Under the pieces are notes generated by a model. That model was not told where the DNA came from. It was given only the letters and a program-made list of their open reading frames with translations, and made no database searches. Shown here in pieces: positions 45,137-54,600 of a DNA stretch of 64,000 nt (positions are counted from its first letter, which is position 1; every line of letters begins with the position of its first letter). This stretch comes from Cephalotus follicularis. Taxonomy: Eukaryota > Streptophyta > Magnoliopsida > Oxalidales > Cephalotaceae. The stretch lies in contig BDDD01001619.1 of NCBI GenBank assembly GCA_001972305.1, positions 317,627 through 381,626 of the forward strand. The letters are read 5' to 3'. Both the position numbers and the translations under genes were made by a program.

Positions 45137-45756
45137 ACAATAAGGAGCTCTCGATATCGTGCAGTCCCTGGAAGTAAATCAATCACAAACTTCGTATCCC
45201 TCTCGGGCGGTAAGGATGTCAACTCATCCGGGAAAACATCCGGATATTCACAAACAATCGAAACATCCTCTAACCTTAGTACCCATTTCCTGTTATCCGT
45301 TACATATGCCAGGAAACCACTACAACCCTGTCTCATAAGCCTATCGGCATGAAGAGCCGATATCATCTGAATCGGCTGATGCTCTAAAGTCCCAATAAAC
45401 TAGAATTGAGACTGTCCTGGCACGCTGAAGGTCACAACCTTCTCGTAGCAATCCACATGGGCATAATGTGTTGATAACCAATCCATCCCAAGAATCACAT
45501 CCAGATCACCCATCGACAGCACAATAAGATATGCTAGCAAAACACTGTCGGCGATCTCTAAAACACAAGACTTGCATATCCACTCTGAAATAACATACTC
45601 TCCCACTGGGGTACTAACTTCCATCACAAAAGGCAAAGACTTGGGCTCCACATTAACATGACATATAAAATATGATGCAATGTATGAATGGAATGAGCCC
45701 GAATCTATAAAAGTCCGTGCCATATGCTGAGAGATACAAATAGTACCTCCTATCAC
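45118..45756 (-). pseudogene. Element B protease and linker
   Basis: 45756-45400 reads GGTICISQHMARTFIDSGSFHSYIASYF, a gypsy aspartic protease with DSG in place of DTG (still compatible with function), then DVILGMDWLSTHYAHVDCYEK. A stop follows SQF. 45366-45118 continues with YLAYV-like sequence (GFLAYVTDNRKW), EYPDVFPDEL.SLPPERD and [10 protein letters not shown], leading into RT after a frameshift. Confidence 0.85.
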
Positions 45757-45989
45757 TGATGTAGATCCTCCTGAATAATCTGATCGATACGATATACCCT
45801 ATCCTGAATGGTTGGCGTCGATCCCATAAGCTTCTTGCCACTATCTCTCCCTGCTACAGAAGGTGAATTGGTGCTAGGACGGCTCTGATACTACTGTCTA
45901 GAACCACTGCCCTGCTGATAACCAATACTCTGGTTGTACTGAGAACCTCCTTGAGATCAGCCTGAACTCTGCCCTCCCTGAACCATATC

Positions 45990-47280
45990 TATCATAAGCG
46001 CACTCCCTAGCTATGTGATCAGAAGCTCCACATACCATGAATTTACCAGCTCTCCACTAACAATCATCTGATGTGCAGTTCGTGCGTCGACAATACACTC
46101 ACGAATCAAAGGGAGCCTGACTTCCACCACTGGAAAGTCTAGAGTGGTCTCCCTGTACCCATTGACTCCTCTAATGAGAATCCTGCCCTCTACGCCTCTA
46201 CCATGAGCTATGGCCTCTACTCCTCTGCTGTGATCCTCTAGACTGACCTCTCTGACCAGAAAAACCAGACCGGTTGTCGATGCTCTGAGGCGAGCCACCC
46301 TGACCAGGACTGCTGTTCTCAGAACTCTGTGACTTGTTACTACTCCCAGAACTCCTCCCTGACTGCTATCCTGAAGAAGCAGGTCTGCTACGATCAGACT
46401 AAATTCGTAAATTATGGAACTCCTCTGCTAATGCCTCAATATCTCTGGCTCTACTGGCCAACTCCACAAAAGATCTCAGCCTGAGTGGTACTAGCCTCTG
46501 TCTGATATCTGGTCTGAGGCCACTAAGAAACTTCTTAGCCTTTCTTACTTCCGTGCCAACCATATGAGGAGCTACCCTTGACAATTCAACGGATTTGGCT
46601 TCATATTGTGCTACAGTCATACTGCATTGAGTTAAATCAAGAAATTCGGCCTCCCTCTTATCAACTTCAGCCTCAGGATAATAATGCTCATTGAAATCTG
46701 TTCTAAACATGTCCCATGAATTTTGTATCCCATTTTCCTACCAAGAGGCAGCAACCATATTCTACCAATGTTCTGCTTCGCCCTGTAGCATATAAGTGGC
46801 GAAGACCACTTTCTCAGAGTCTGAACATCTCAAGACTTGGAAGATTTTATTCATATGCATCAGCCATCTCTGAGCAGTAACTGCATCAGGATCCCCTGTA
46901 AAAGCTGGAGGATTTAACCTCACAAATCTGACTAAGGGATCCTCCCTGGGTGTAGACAAATCAACTGATCTCCTTGCTGTTTTGGCAGACCTTACAACCG
47001 AGGTCTGCTCCGGTACCTCTACTGCACACCTAACCGGCCTTGTAACTGGGGTTTGCTCATCTGTAGCCGCTTGCCACTGTATAAATTCATTCCTTCGGTT
47101 CATCATGTTATACATCTTCCTCACAAAACCTATGGGTTCCCTTTGGCCAGGAGCGACAAATTCTGCTTCTTGGCTCACATTATGTTCCTCTTCTTCTTCA
47201 ACATCCCTACTAGCACTGGTATGTCTAGTCAACAGCCCTGCCTTAGCTTTTCTTACAGCTCCCCACCTTCGACCTTCCAT
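45990..47280 (-). pseudogene. Element B Gag, broken
   Basis: Starts MEGRRWGAVRKAKAG at 47280, just after the 5' leader. Then come EEEEEHNVSQEAEFVAPGQ, EDPLVRFVRLNPPAFTGDPD and YMLQGEAEHW (to 46762). The capsid part follows at 46710-46399 (EFLDLTQCSMTVAQYEAKSVELSR, KKFLSGLRPDIRQRL). Near 46090-46010 the remains of two tandem zinc knuckles can be read: VYCRRTNCTSDDC, with His changed to Cys, then a stop and FMVCGASDHIAREC, lacking its first Cys. Several stops lie between these parts. Confidence 0.83.
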
Positions 47281-47454
47281 ATGTACCTTGTATAAGAGAC
47301 AAAAGTCATCTATCCAATTTATAACCATGATTCTAAAATAGATATAACAGCCAACAACATATCAATATCATTCAATTCCAATAACAACAATCTTATCCAT
47401 ATCACTTAATCCCCATAGCCAAGGATCTTCTCCTGGCGTAGCCAACATAGTGGC

Positions 47455-47466
47455 GCTCTGATACCA
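47455..47466 (-). promoter_or_regulatory. Primer-binding site of element B
   Basis: The reverse complement is exactly TGGTATCAGAGC, the initiator-Met-tRNA complement, eight bases from the LTR edge at 47474. Confidence 0.9.
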
Positions 47467-47790
47467 CCTAAACTGTCACGCCCCAAACCGCAAGGAAGAC
47501 CCCAAGGCTCGATACGTAGTAGGTCCGTCCATACAATCCACATACACATAGAATTATGCTCCAAAATACACTACAAATTTAAAACTTTAAATACCACAAG
47601 AATGCAGAAGATAATCATCAACTTCAAAGGCAAGCCCAACCATCCATAACATCAACATACATAAAGTTGAATAAAATGTCTCTTACACATCCAAAACATA
47701 TACACAAGGTGGATAACAAAATATGGGTCGCTGACCAATATCTGTCGGAGATGTCCAATCCGTCTCGAGCTACTTCACTGTGGTGCATCA

Positions 47791-47816
47791 CCTGTACCTG
47801 TACCTGTACCTGAACC
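47791..47816. repeat. (CTGTAC)n short expansion in element B 5' LTR
   Basis: CCTGTACCTGTACCTGTACC here corresponds to a shorter CCTATACCTGAACC in the 3' LTR, a gain of 12 bp. It immediately precedes the hairpin at 47817. Confidence 0.8.
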
Positions 47817-47839
47817 TGACCCATTACGAGAATGGGTCA
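47817..47839 (-). other. Hairpin in element B 5' LTR
   Basis: Same stem (TGACCCATT / AATGGGTCA) and loop (ACGAG) as in the 3' LTR, 343 bp from the LTR 3' end. It is unchanged although the flanks have diverged. Confidence 0.7.
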
Positions 47840-48284
47840 GGAACCCATGGTTGTGTAGGCTATACAATATGTTATGCATGCAACAGATATAACATATATA
47901 TATGCATGACATGTTATATGCATGAATGCCAATTATGGACAGCTTCAGTATACCAACCGTAGCTAAGCGGTGGTATACTTGGCTAGTCCTAAATATATCA
48001 AAGGCCATAGGCCTACAGACACTACATAAAAGTAATCCATAACCATCCACGGGGGAAATCAATCCATAGGGTCAAGTACTTCTCTGCCTGTAATAATCGC
48101 AAATTCAATTTGATGTATATTGTATAAAGGATGAATAAAATATGCATTGAATTGGAATTTATGTTTAATTATCCTTTGATTCTAGCCAATTATTGTTGTT
48201 GAATTAAAGGAAATAGGGACTAAGTGGAAATAAATTGGAATTTATTTGAAATAACTTAAAGGGATTAAATCTTACGCATAGACA

Positions 48285-48500
48285 TCGACGCTAACGAATG
48301 ATGTCGATGCCATAAACCAGACAGGTGTTTTAACACAGGTTGATCGAAGGAGACGCTTTAAGCGTTGATGCAAAGTTATGACATCGATGCCATCGATTGG
48401 GAATTAAAAAGGGATAAGCATTAACGCAGTGCACGGAGCCTGTTAGCGCTAAGAAGGAAAGTCAACGCGTTAACGCCAAAAGTTGACGTCGACGCCTAGA
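48285..48500. repeat. GTCGACGCC-type palindrome cluster, element C 5' LTR
   Basis: About eight copies (CATCGACGCTAACG, GATGTCGATGCC, AAGCGTTGATGC, GACGTCGACGCC and others), alternating between near-perfect and CpG-decayed forms. The counterpart in the 3' LTR is at 56315-56530. Confidence 0.75.
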
Positions 48501-48651
48501 CTATCGGCAGGATAAGACAAAACTGACATCAGACCCGTGAAGAGAATGTCAGAAACACTTTATCTCTGCCCAGACTCGGAAATGACAGAAAGGAAGGAAA
48601 GGACATTGTGCAGAAGAGAGAGAGAAGCACATTTCACCAGTGTGTGTGAAG

Positions 48652-50290
48652 TGTAACGCCCCCGACCCGAGTCCGCTAATAGCTCTAAGCGAACTTCGAG
48701 GATCGGTTACGTTACGTGGGGGTGAACCATTACCTCCTTTGGTGCTCTTCTCTAAACATACATTACATCATAAACTCATGTCTTGCAACATAATACAAAA
48801 TCTTATATTCAAACTTTATACATTCTCATCTTATCCAAAGGTATCACAACCATAGCATTCTTATACATTTGTACAAGATCATCCTTTTACATAAACATAT
48901 AATACAGCGGAAAAACATCGTTCTTATTACATATCAAAACATTTATGCAAACACTATTGCATAACATTTCTTTCACAAAAACTCCTTCTTAAGAGCTCCC
49001 TCTAAAGCTCGCATTCTCTTCTTAATCCTTTCCTGAAAACATTTTATTTAAAAACAAACATCGAAAGGAATGAGCTCAAAATAGCTCAGTAAGGAATTTT
49101 TACTGTAAACACATTTCATCGTAACCTTTTTCTAGTCAACATATATGACTAAAGAATTTCATAAAAACATATCACTTTTCTAGTTAAACTCATAACTAGA
49201 TCATTTCGTAAACATGAAAATCATAAAAACCTTAATGAACCATTTTCACCGCTTCACTGGGGCATTGTGCACTCCCCGATTACTATCCTTACATCACATG
49301 CATGTCCGTGAGCATCTCGCTCCATTCCCCTTGGATCGCAATCCAAGGGTGGTTCATTCATCATTTCATAAAACATTTCTTTGATACTTTGAGTGATCAG
49401 CTCAAAGCATTCATAAACATCATTCTTTCGCAATTCATAAACATTTCTTTAAACATTCCTCATCATTTTGAGTACATAACTCAAAGCATTCATAAACAGT
49501 TTTGCATAGCTTTTCTAAAATTAACATTTCATATAGAAGTAATCATTTTTTGAGAAAACTTAAAACATTGAAATTGAAGTAGACATCTCAACAATTACAT
49601 AAAGCTAAAGTTTATAACATTTGGTTGAGAATTGAATCTACTATGAATTTTTAAAGTGGCTGGTTCCCTGTTATATCAGTATAGGAGCAGTAATGACACA
49701 GGGATTTTCATCAAGAATTTGACATAATTTCGAGAAGCATAAAACATAACATTTAAAGTAGACATCTTGAAGTTTCCAAAACATTAAACCATTCAAAATT
49801 TCATCAAGAAATGAGCAATATATCAATAAAGCAATCTGCTGTAAAACTGAAAGTAAAACAGGGGATACTTTGGAGAAAATGGGTATAGAATTTCCTTACT
49901 TTGCTTTAGAATTTCTCTCTCTTTGCTTTGCCAAAATCTCCACTTATTCTCAGCAGAAAGCACTTCCTCTCCTCAGCCAAAATGACTGAATTCAGCCTTC
50001 TTTGTCATTAAATAGAATGGTTACTTGGGAGGTAAGTCTTCTCCCTATCTCACATGACTCAACTCTCTCTTAGCAACCCATGTGCTCAAATTCAGCCAAT
50101 CCAAGTGGTGACACCTGTTAGATCATCTGATAATATCCCAAATCATTCTCCCCTGGCCTGCCACGTGTCCTTAATTAAGGAATTTAACTCACAAAATGAC
50201 AAAAAGTTAGATTTGGGCAACTAGTCTGCAGAACAAAGCGTCGGCGATTTTCTCCAAGCGTCGCCGCTTACGGGTCTCGTACAAGTCAAC
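48652..50290. mobile_element. Unidentified insert in element C's 5' LTR
   Basis: Absent from the 3' LTR. It begins TGTAACGCCCCCGACCC directly after TGAAG, like the edge of a gypsy-type LTR, and is AT-rich. It has CATAAACATT-type repeats (49220-49510) and a GCGTCGGCGATTTT / AAGCGTCGCCGCTT pair near 50240-50270. The right boundary is unclear: C's own sequence resumes at CTCCATAAATGCACACC (about 50307), with no copy of TGAAG. No coding region seen. Possibly a solo LTR with an eroded end. Confidence 0.5.
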
Positions 50291-50867
50291 TGACACACTT
50301 GACACTCCATAAATGCACACCTCTCACCCCCTTCCTTCAGTGCCTGAAAGTGAGCAAAAATAAAGAGAAAAGAGTGTTTATTTCCTCTAGTCTTGAGCCA
50401 GGAAGAGAAGCTTGGGAACTGAATCTTAGAACCTGGGATTGGAGTAACCGGACCAGATCGGGAAGCTTTGAGAAGCTGCTGATCAATAAAGCTTAAAGAG
50501 GTGGACTTTGATTCCTAACTTGGAGTAATTATATTGACTGTGATTGATAGTTGTTGATGGTCTAGTGATCAGAGTGTGTCACTGACTACGGCGGTGAGCC
50601 TATGTGTCAGGAGTTTATGGCTAGAGCTTATTCACCAAACTTATCTGCAACACAGATCTTACACTGTTAGCTGCCCGCCAAGTGCCGGCAGTACTATTTA
50701 CCTCTTATCATCAGTGCAGTGGGGTGATAGCTAGGTGGCTCATCATTGGCTAGGGGTTAGCGGCGATTGATGCCCACTACTGGTCTTCGGACAAATACTG
50801 GACTGATTGATTGTACCCTTGAGCGGTATTCTTGATAACTGATTTATTGTAGCCATTCGGCATGATT

Positions 50868-50912
50868 GATATATATATATATACTATATATATAATATAT
50901 ATTTAAAGATAT
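50868..50912. repeat. (TA)n microsatellite in element C 5' LTR
   Basis: Interrupted TATATA runs, expanded relative to the 3' LTR near 58145. Confidence 0.9.
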
Positions 50913-50965
50913 AAACTGCCATGCATGATTGCATTTATATATTCATTTTCATGCATAAAGCCTAC

Positions 50966-50990
50966 TTAGCCAAGTGAGGACAACGGCTAA
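50966..50990 (+). other. Hairpin in element C 5' LTR (TTAGCC/GGCTAA)
   Basis: Six-bp stem with a 13-nt loop AAGTGAGGACAAC, 330 bp before the LTR 3' end. The 3' LTR copy (58225-58249, 329 bp) has one stem mismatch, TAAGCC. Confidence 0.7.
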
Positions 50991-51157
50991 TACCTACAAT
51001 TACCGATTGACGAAGGAAATTGGACAAGTGTTGCTGAAGCTTCATTGGAGAGCTTCCCTTTAAGGTTGTTATATTGTTTTGTAATAAGTCATGCTTTGTT
51101 ACGTTATGTTTACATTTTTTTATATGTAATATATAACATGTACTGTTTTGAGTTTAA

Positions 51158-51179
51158 GCACGTAGTATGGGCTGCGTGC
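51158..51179 (+). other. Second hairpin in element C 5' LTR (GCACG/CGTGC)
   Basis: GCACG and CGTGC flank TAGTATGGGCTG. It is conserved at the same place in solo LTR S (near 33659) and, with a weaker stem, in the 3' LTR (58417). It could be a second RNA structure or simply conserved sequence. Confidence 0.45.
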
Positions 51180-51324
51180 GTATGCGTTTGTATAATATAG
51201 CATGAGTGATTGCTTCCGCTAAAGTTTTAAATTGTTTTGGATTTTGATAATACTAGATTAAACTGATAACCATGAGTTGCTATATATATAATTCAACATA
51301 TATGTAAACGGGGTGTGACAGACA

Positions 51325-51336
51325 TGGTATCAGAGT
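51325..51336 (+). promoter_or_regulatory. Primer-binding site of element C
   Basis: TGGTATCAGAGT, four bases after the 5' LTR end, complementary to initiator Met tRNA except for the last base. Confidence 0.88.
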
Positions 51337-51429
51337 TTATTATTAAATAAGCTATCGCTAGGATACTATCCTTGGAAATTAAATGAATTTTTTCCCTAAT
51401 GATTAATGTCATTCCATATAGGAAACATT

Positions 51430-52630
51430 ATGGATCGCCGCAGAGGTAGACAGGGAAGGCATAGAGCCAAAGAAGGTAATAATGCCCCACAAGTGAATGA
51501 AGGTGACAATGCCCCGCAAATGAATGAAGGAGTTAATGTTCCGCAAATGAATGAAGGAGGGAATGTTCCACAAATGCCTGAAGGAGGAAATGTCCCACCA
51601 GTACATGATGAGAGGAGTACTTTCGATCGCATGGCTGATCTTTTTCAGTAACAGATACAAGCCAATGCGGTGAACATAGAACAGTTGCGGCAAATGTATG
51701 AAGTTAACCAAGCATACCAGTGAGCTCCTAAAGTTTATAATACTGGTGGATTTGGCAGAGACTTGGAGAGGTTCATGAGGCAGAATCCTCCGATGTTCAA
51801 GGGAGAACTTGATGCCACTATAGTGAAACAATGGATGAAAGATATGGAGAAGATCTTTGCTGCTCTTGGTGTACTGATGAACAGAAGTTGAATTTTGCAG
51901 TGTACCGCTTATGGGGTGAAGCTACCCATTGGTGGGAAATGATCGAAGCGAAGTGGGAATCACTTAATCTTGGCAGGACTTGGGATAGATTCCAGACAGA
52001 GTTCTCGGATGCTTATGTTCCACAGATGGAGCGTGACCGGAAGGAGACTGAATTGCTGGAGTTAGGTCAAGGAGACATGACGGTAGCTCAATATTAGACC
52101 ATATTCATTGAGCTGGCTAGGCACACGCCCTATCTAGTGGAGGAGGAGTCAAGGAAGATAAAGAGGTTCTTGAAGGGTTTTAGACCGGATATCAGATCTA
52201 AGCTGGTGGTACTACAACTGACTTCTTTTGTTGTTGTCACAGAGAAGGCAATAATTTTAGAGGCTGATGCAAATGAAAGAAGGATGGAGAGATCTCGTAA
52301 TTCTCAATAGAGATCCACTTATTCACAAGGGCAGGGAAGTAATAATCCTGTTGGATCATCAAAGTCTGGAAACAAGGGACAAGGAGGTTCTTGAAGAAAT
52401 ACTTCTCATTCAAGGAATCCAAACAGAAGAGGCCAATAGAGTTCTGAAGGTTGCAGTTTTTGTGGTCTTTCAAACCACAATGAAGGTGAGTGTTGGAAGA
52501 ATATGTGGAAATGTTTAAGGTGTGGCTTGCATGAGCATCAGTTGAAGGATTGTCCGATAGTGAAAGAGCAGATGCGTAATCTGCAAGGAAGTGTTAGAGC
52601 TAGTGGAGGTGGTTGGACTGTTCAACCACG
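51430..52630 (+). pseudogene. Element C Gag, broken
   Basis: Starts MDRRRGRQGRHRAKEG at 51430 (an ATG 24 bp upstream is in frame but unlike the relatives). Residues 17 to about 61 are five copies of a 9-residue unit, NVPQMNEGG in consensus. A TAA follows ADLFQ, a TGA follows AYQ, and a frameshift near 51880 precedes LNFAVYRLWGEATHWWEM. Then come ELLELGQGDMTVAQY, a stop, IKRFLKGFRPDIRSKL and more stops. Two tandem zinc knuckles lie at about 52455-52550: CSFCGLSNHNEGEC and CLRCGLHEHQLKDC, both with all four metal ligands. Confidence 0.87.
51478..51612 (+). repeat. 27-bp coding minisatellite in element C gag
   Basis: Five in-frame units encoding NNAPQVNEG, DNAPQMNEG, VNVPQMNEG, GNVPQMPEG and GNVPPVHDE. 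The central units are nearly identical in DNA (AATGTTCC(G/A)CAAATG plus 12 bases). Confidence 0.9.
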
Positions 52631-52659
52631 AAAGGATACTGGGAAATCAGTTATGAAAG

Positions 52660-53111
52660 GTAGAGTCTACACTTTATCTAAAGAAGATGTGCCAGAATCT
52701 ACTTCTGTTGTAGGAGGTACCATCCTTGTATCTGGTATACTGGCTCGTGTACTGATTGACACTGGTACCACACATTCATTCATTGCATCGTATTTTCTGT
52801 GTAACTTGCATTGTGTGACTGATTGTTTGCCTTACGTGTTGGAAGTGAGTACTCCAACCAGAGACAGTTTACTAATTGATGCTGTGATAAATTACTGTGG
52901 GATCCCGATAGTTGGGGTGCCGTTATCTGTTGATCTGATTGTACTACCGATCCGAGATTTCGATGTTATCTTGGGGATGGATTGGCTTTGTGCTCACCAA
53001 GCTTGTGTTGATTGTTACAATAAGGAGGTGACCTTCCATCTATCAGATGGGATTGTATTCAAATTCGTGGGAGAGAAGAACATTTCTACTCCAATTATTT
53101 CTTGCACTTGA
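52660..53111 (+). pseudogene. Element C protease
   Basis: Follows Gag in an open stretch that begins within the second zinc knuckle (52503). The active-site loop is LIDTGTTHSFIAS with Asp at 52758, intact, followed by DVILGMDWLCAHQACVDCYNKEV. It would cleave Gag-Pol in the particle. TGA at 53109 ends the frame, and the continuation [15 protein letters not shown] leads into RT. Confidence 0.9.
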
Positions 53112-54020
53112 GCACTGAAGTATCTCAAGAAGGGATGTGAAGGTTATTTGGCATATGTGATTGATCATATGAAAGGTACGCCTAGTCTGGAACAGGTTCC
53201 TATTGCTTGTGATTTTCCTGATGTATTTTTAGATGATCTTGTTTCACTACCATCGAAAAGAGATATGGAGTTTAGTATTGAGTTGCTACCGAGAACTGCC
53301 CCTATTTCCAAAGCTCCATGCAGAATGGCTCCTACTGAGTTGAAGGAGTTAAAAGTTCAATTGCAGGAATATATTGACAAAGGATTTATCAGACCGAGTG
53401 TATCACCATGGGGACCACCGGTCTTGTTTATGAAAAAGAAGGATGGATCGATACGGGTGTGTATTGATTATAGACTGTTGAATCAAGTGACTGTGAAGAA
53501 CAAGTATCCTCTACCACATATTGAGGAGTTGATCGACCAACTGCATGGCTCAACTATGTTCTCTAAGATGGATTTGAGGACAGTTTATCATCAGTTGAGG
53601 ATTCGTGAAGGTTATGTTGAGAAGACCGCATTTCGAACCAGATATGGACATTATGAGTTCCTGATCTTACCGTTTGGGTTGACGAATGCCCCTGCAGCAT
53701 TCATGTGTTTGATGAACAGGGTGTTCCAGCGCTATCTTGATCAGTTTGTGGTTATCTTTCTAGATGACATTCTGATATATTCGAGGAGTATTGAGGAACA
53801 TATGCAGCACCAGAGGATTGTGTTGCAAACACTACGAAAGGAAAGGTTGTTTGCCAAATTCAGTAAATGTGAATTTTGGCTGGATCATGTGACTTTCCTT
53901 GGTCATATTGTATCGAGTGAAGGGTTATCGGTGGATCCTTCAAAGATAGAGAGTATTGCGGATTTGCCCCAACCAAAGAACGTTACTGAAGTTCGTAGCT
54001 TCTGGGGATTGGCCGGCTAG
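53112..54020 (+). pseudogene. Element C reverse transcriptase
   Basis: A 290-residue open stretch from 53148. Residues 40-60 hold the [17 protein letters not shown] linker; [20 protein letters not shown] and [20 protein letters not shown] form the fingers. [15 protein letters not shown] carries the first catalytic Asp (usually DLRSGYHQL), [18 protein letters not shown] follows, and FLDDILIYS at residues 204-212 has the catalytic pair intact. The thumb ([20 protein letters not shown]) runs to a TAG at 54018 within GLAG.YRSF, where relatives have a tyrosine. Confidence 0.92.
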
Positions 54021-54600
54021 TATCGAAGTTTTATCGAAGGGTTTTCAAAGATTGTTGTACCATTGACTCGGTTGACTCAGAAGAAGTCGAGTTTTGTATG
54101 GGATGACACTTGTGAAGCAAGCTTTCAAGAGTTGAAGAGTCGGTTGATTTCGGCTCCAGTGTTGACATTAACTGAGGGTAATGAGGATTTTACTGTCTAT
54201 AGTGATGCTTCTGGGAAAGGCTTGGGATGCGTTCTCATGCAACGTGGTCGAGTGATTGCATATGCATCAAGGAAACTGAAACTGTACAAGGAGAATTATC
54301 CTATACATGATCTTGAATTGGCTGCCATAGTGTTAGCCTGACAGAAATGGAGACATTACCTCTATGGTGCTCAATTCAAGATATTTACTGAGCACAAGAG
54401 CTTGAGTATTTTTTTTTTTTTAGAAGGAACTGAACATGAGACAAAGAAGGTGGGTTGAATTCTTTAATGATTACAACTGTAATATTAAATACCACCCAGG
54501 GAAGGCGAATATTGTTGCGGATGCATTGAGTCACAAAGCTATGGTTGCTGGTGCAATGGTTTCACAATGGAAGCTATTGGAGGATTTTTAGCGATGGAAT
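54021..54600 (+). pseudogene. Element C RNase H
   Basis: 54063-54341 reads [56 protein letters not shown] and then a TGA. It continues QKWRHYLYGAQFKIFTEHKSL, where relatives have YTDHKSL (the Asp is Glu here). A run of about 14 T at 54408-54421 then shifts the frame before ELNMRQRRWVEFFNDYNC and IVADALSHK. A TAG after LLEDF closes the region. Confidence 0.85.

Larger units (their letters stand above)
48089..51320 (+). mobile_element. Element C 5' LTR (rearranged)
   Basis: TGTAATAATCGCAAATTC to GGGGTGTGACA, 3.23 kb, against 2.46 kb for the 3' LTR. The difference comes from an insert of about 1.64 kb (48652-50290) and a deletion of about 0.9 kb (the equivalent of 56890-57800) at about 50527. 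The first 220 bp differ from the 3' LTR at about 11 positions by eye. It carries palindrome copies (48285-48500), a TA microsatellite and two hairpins. Confidence 0.88.
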
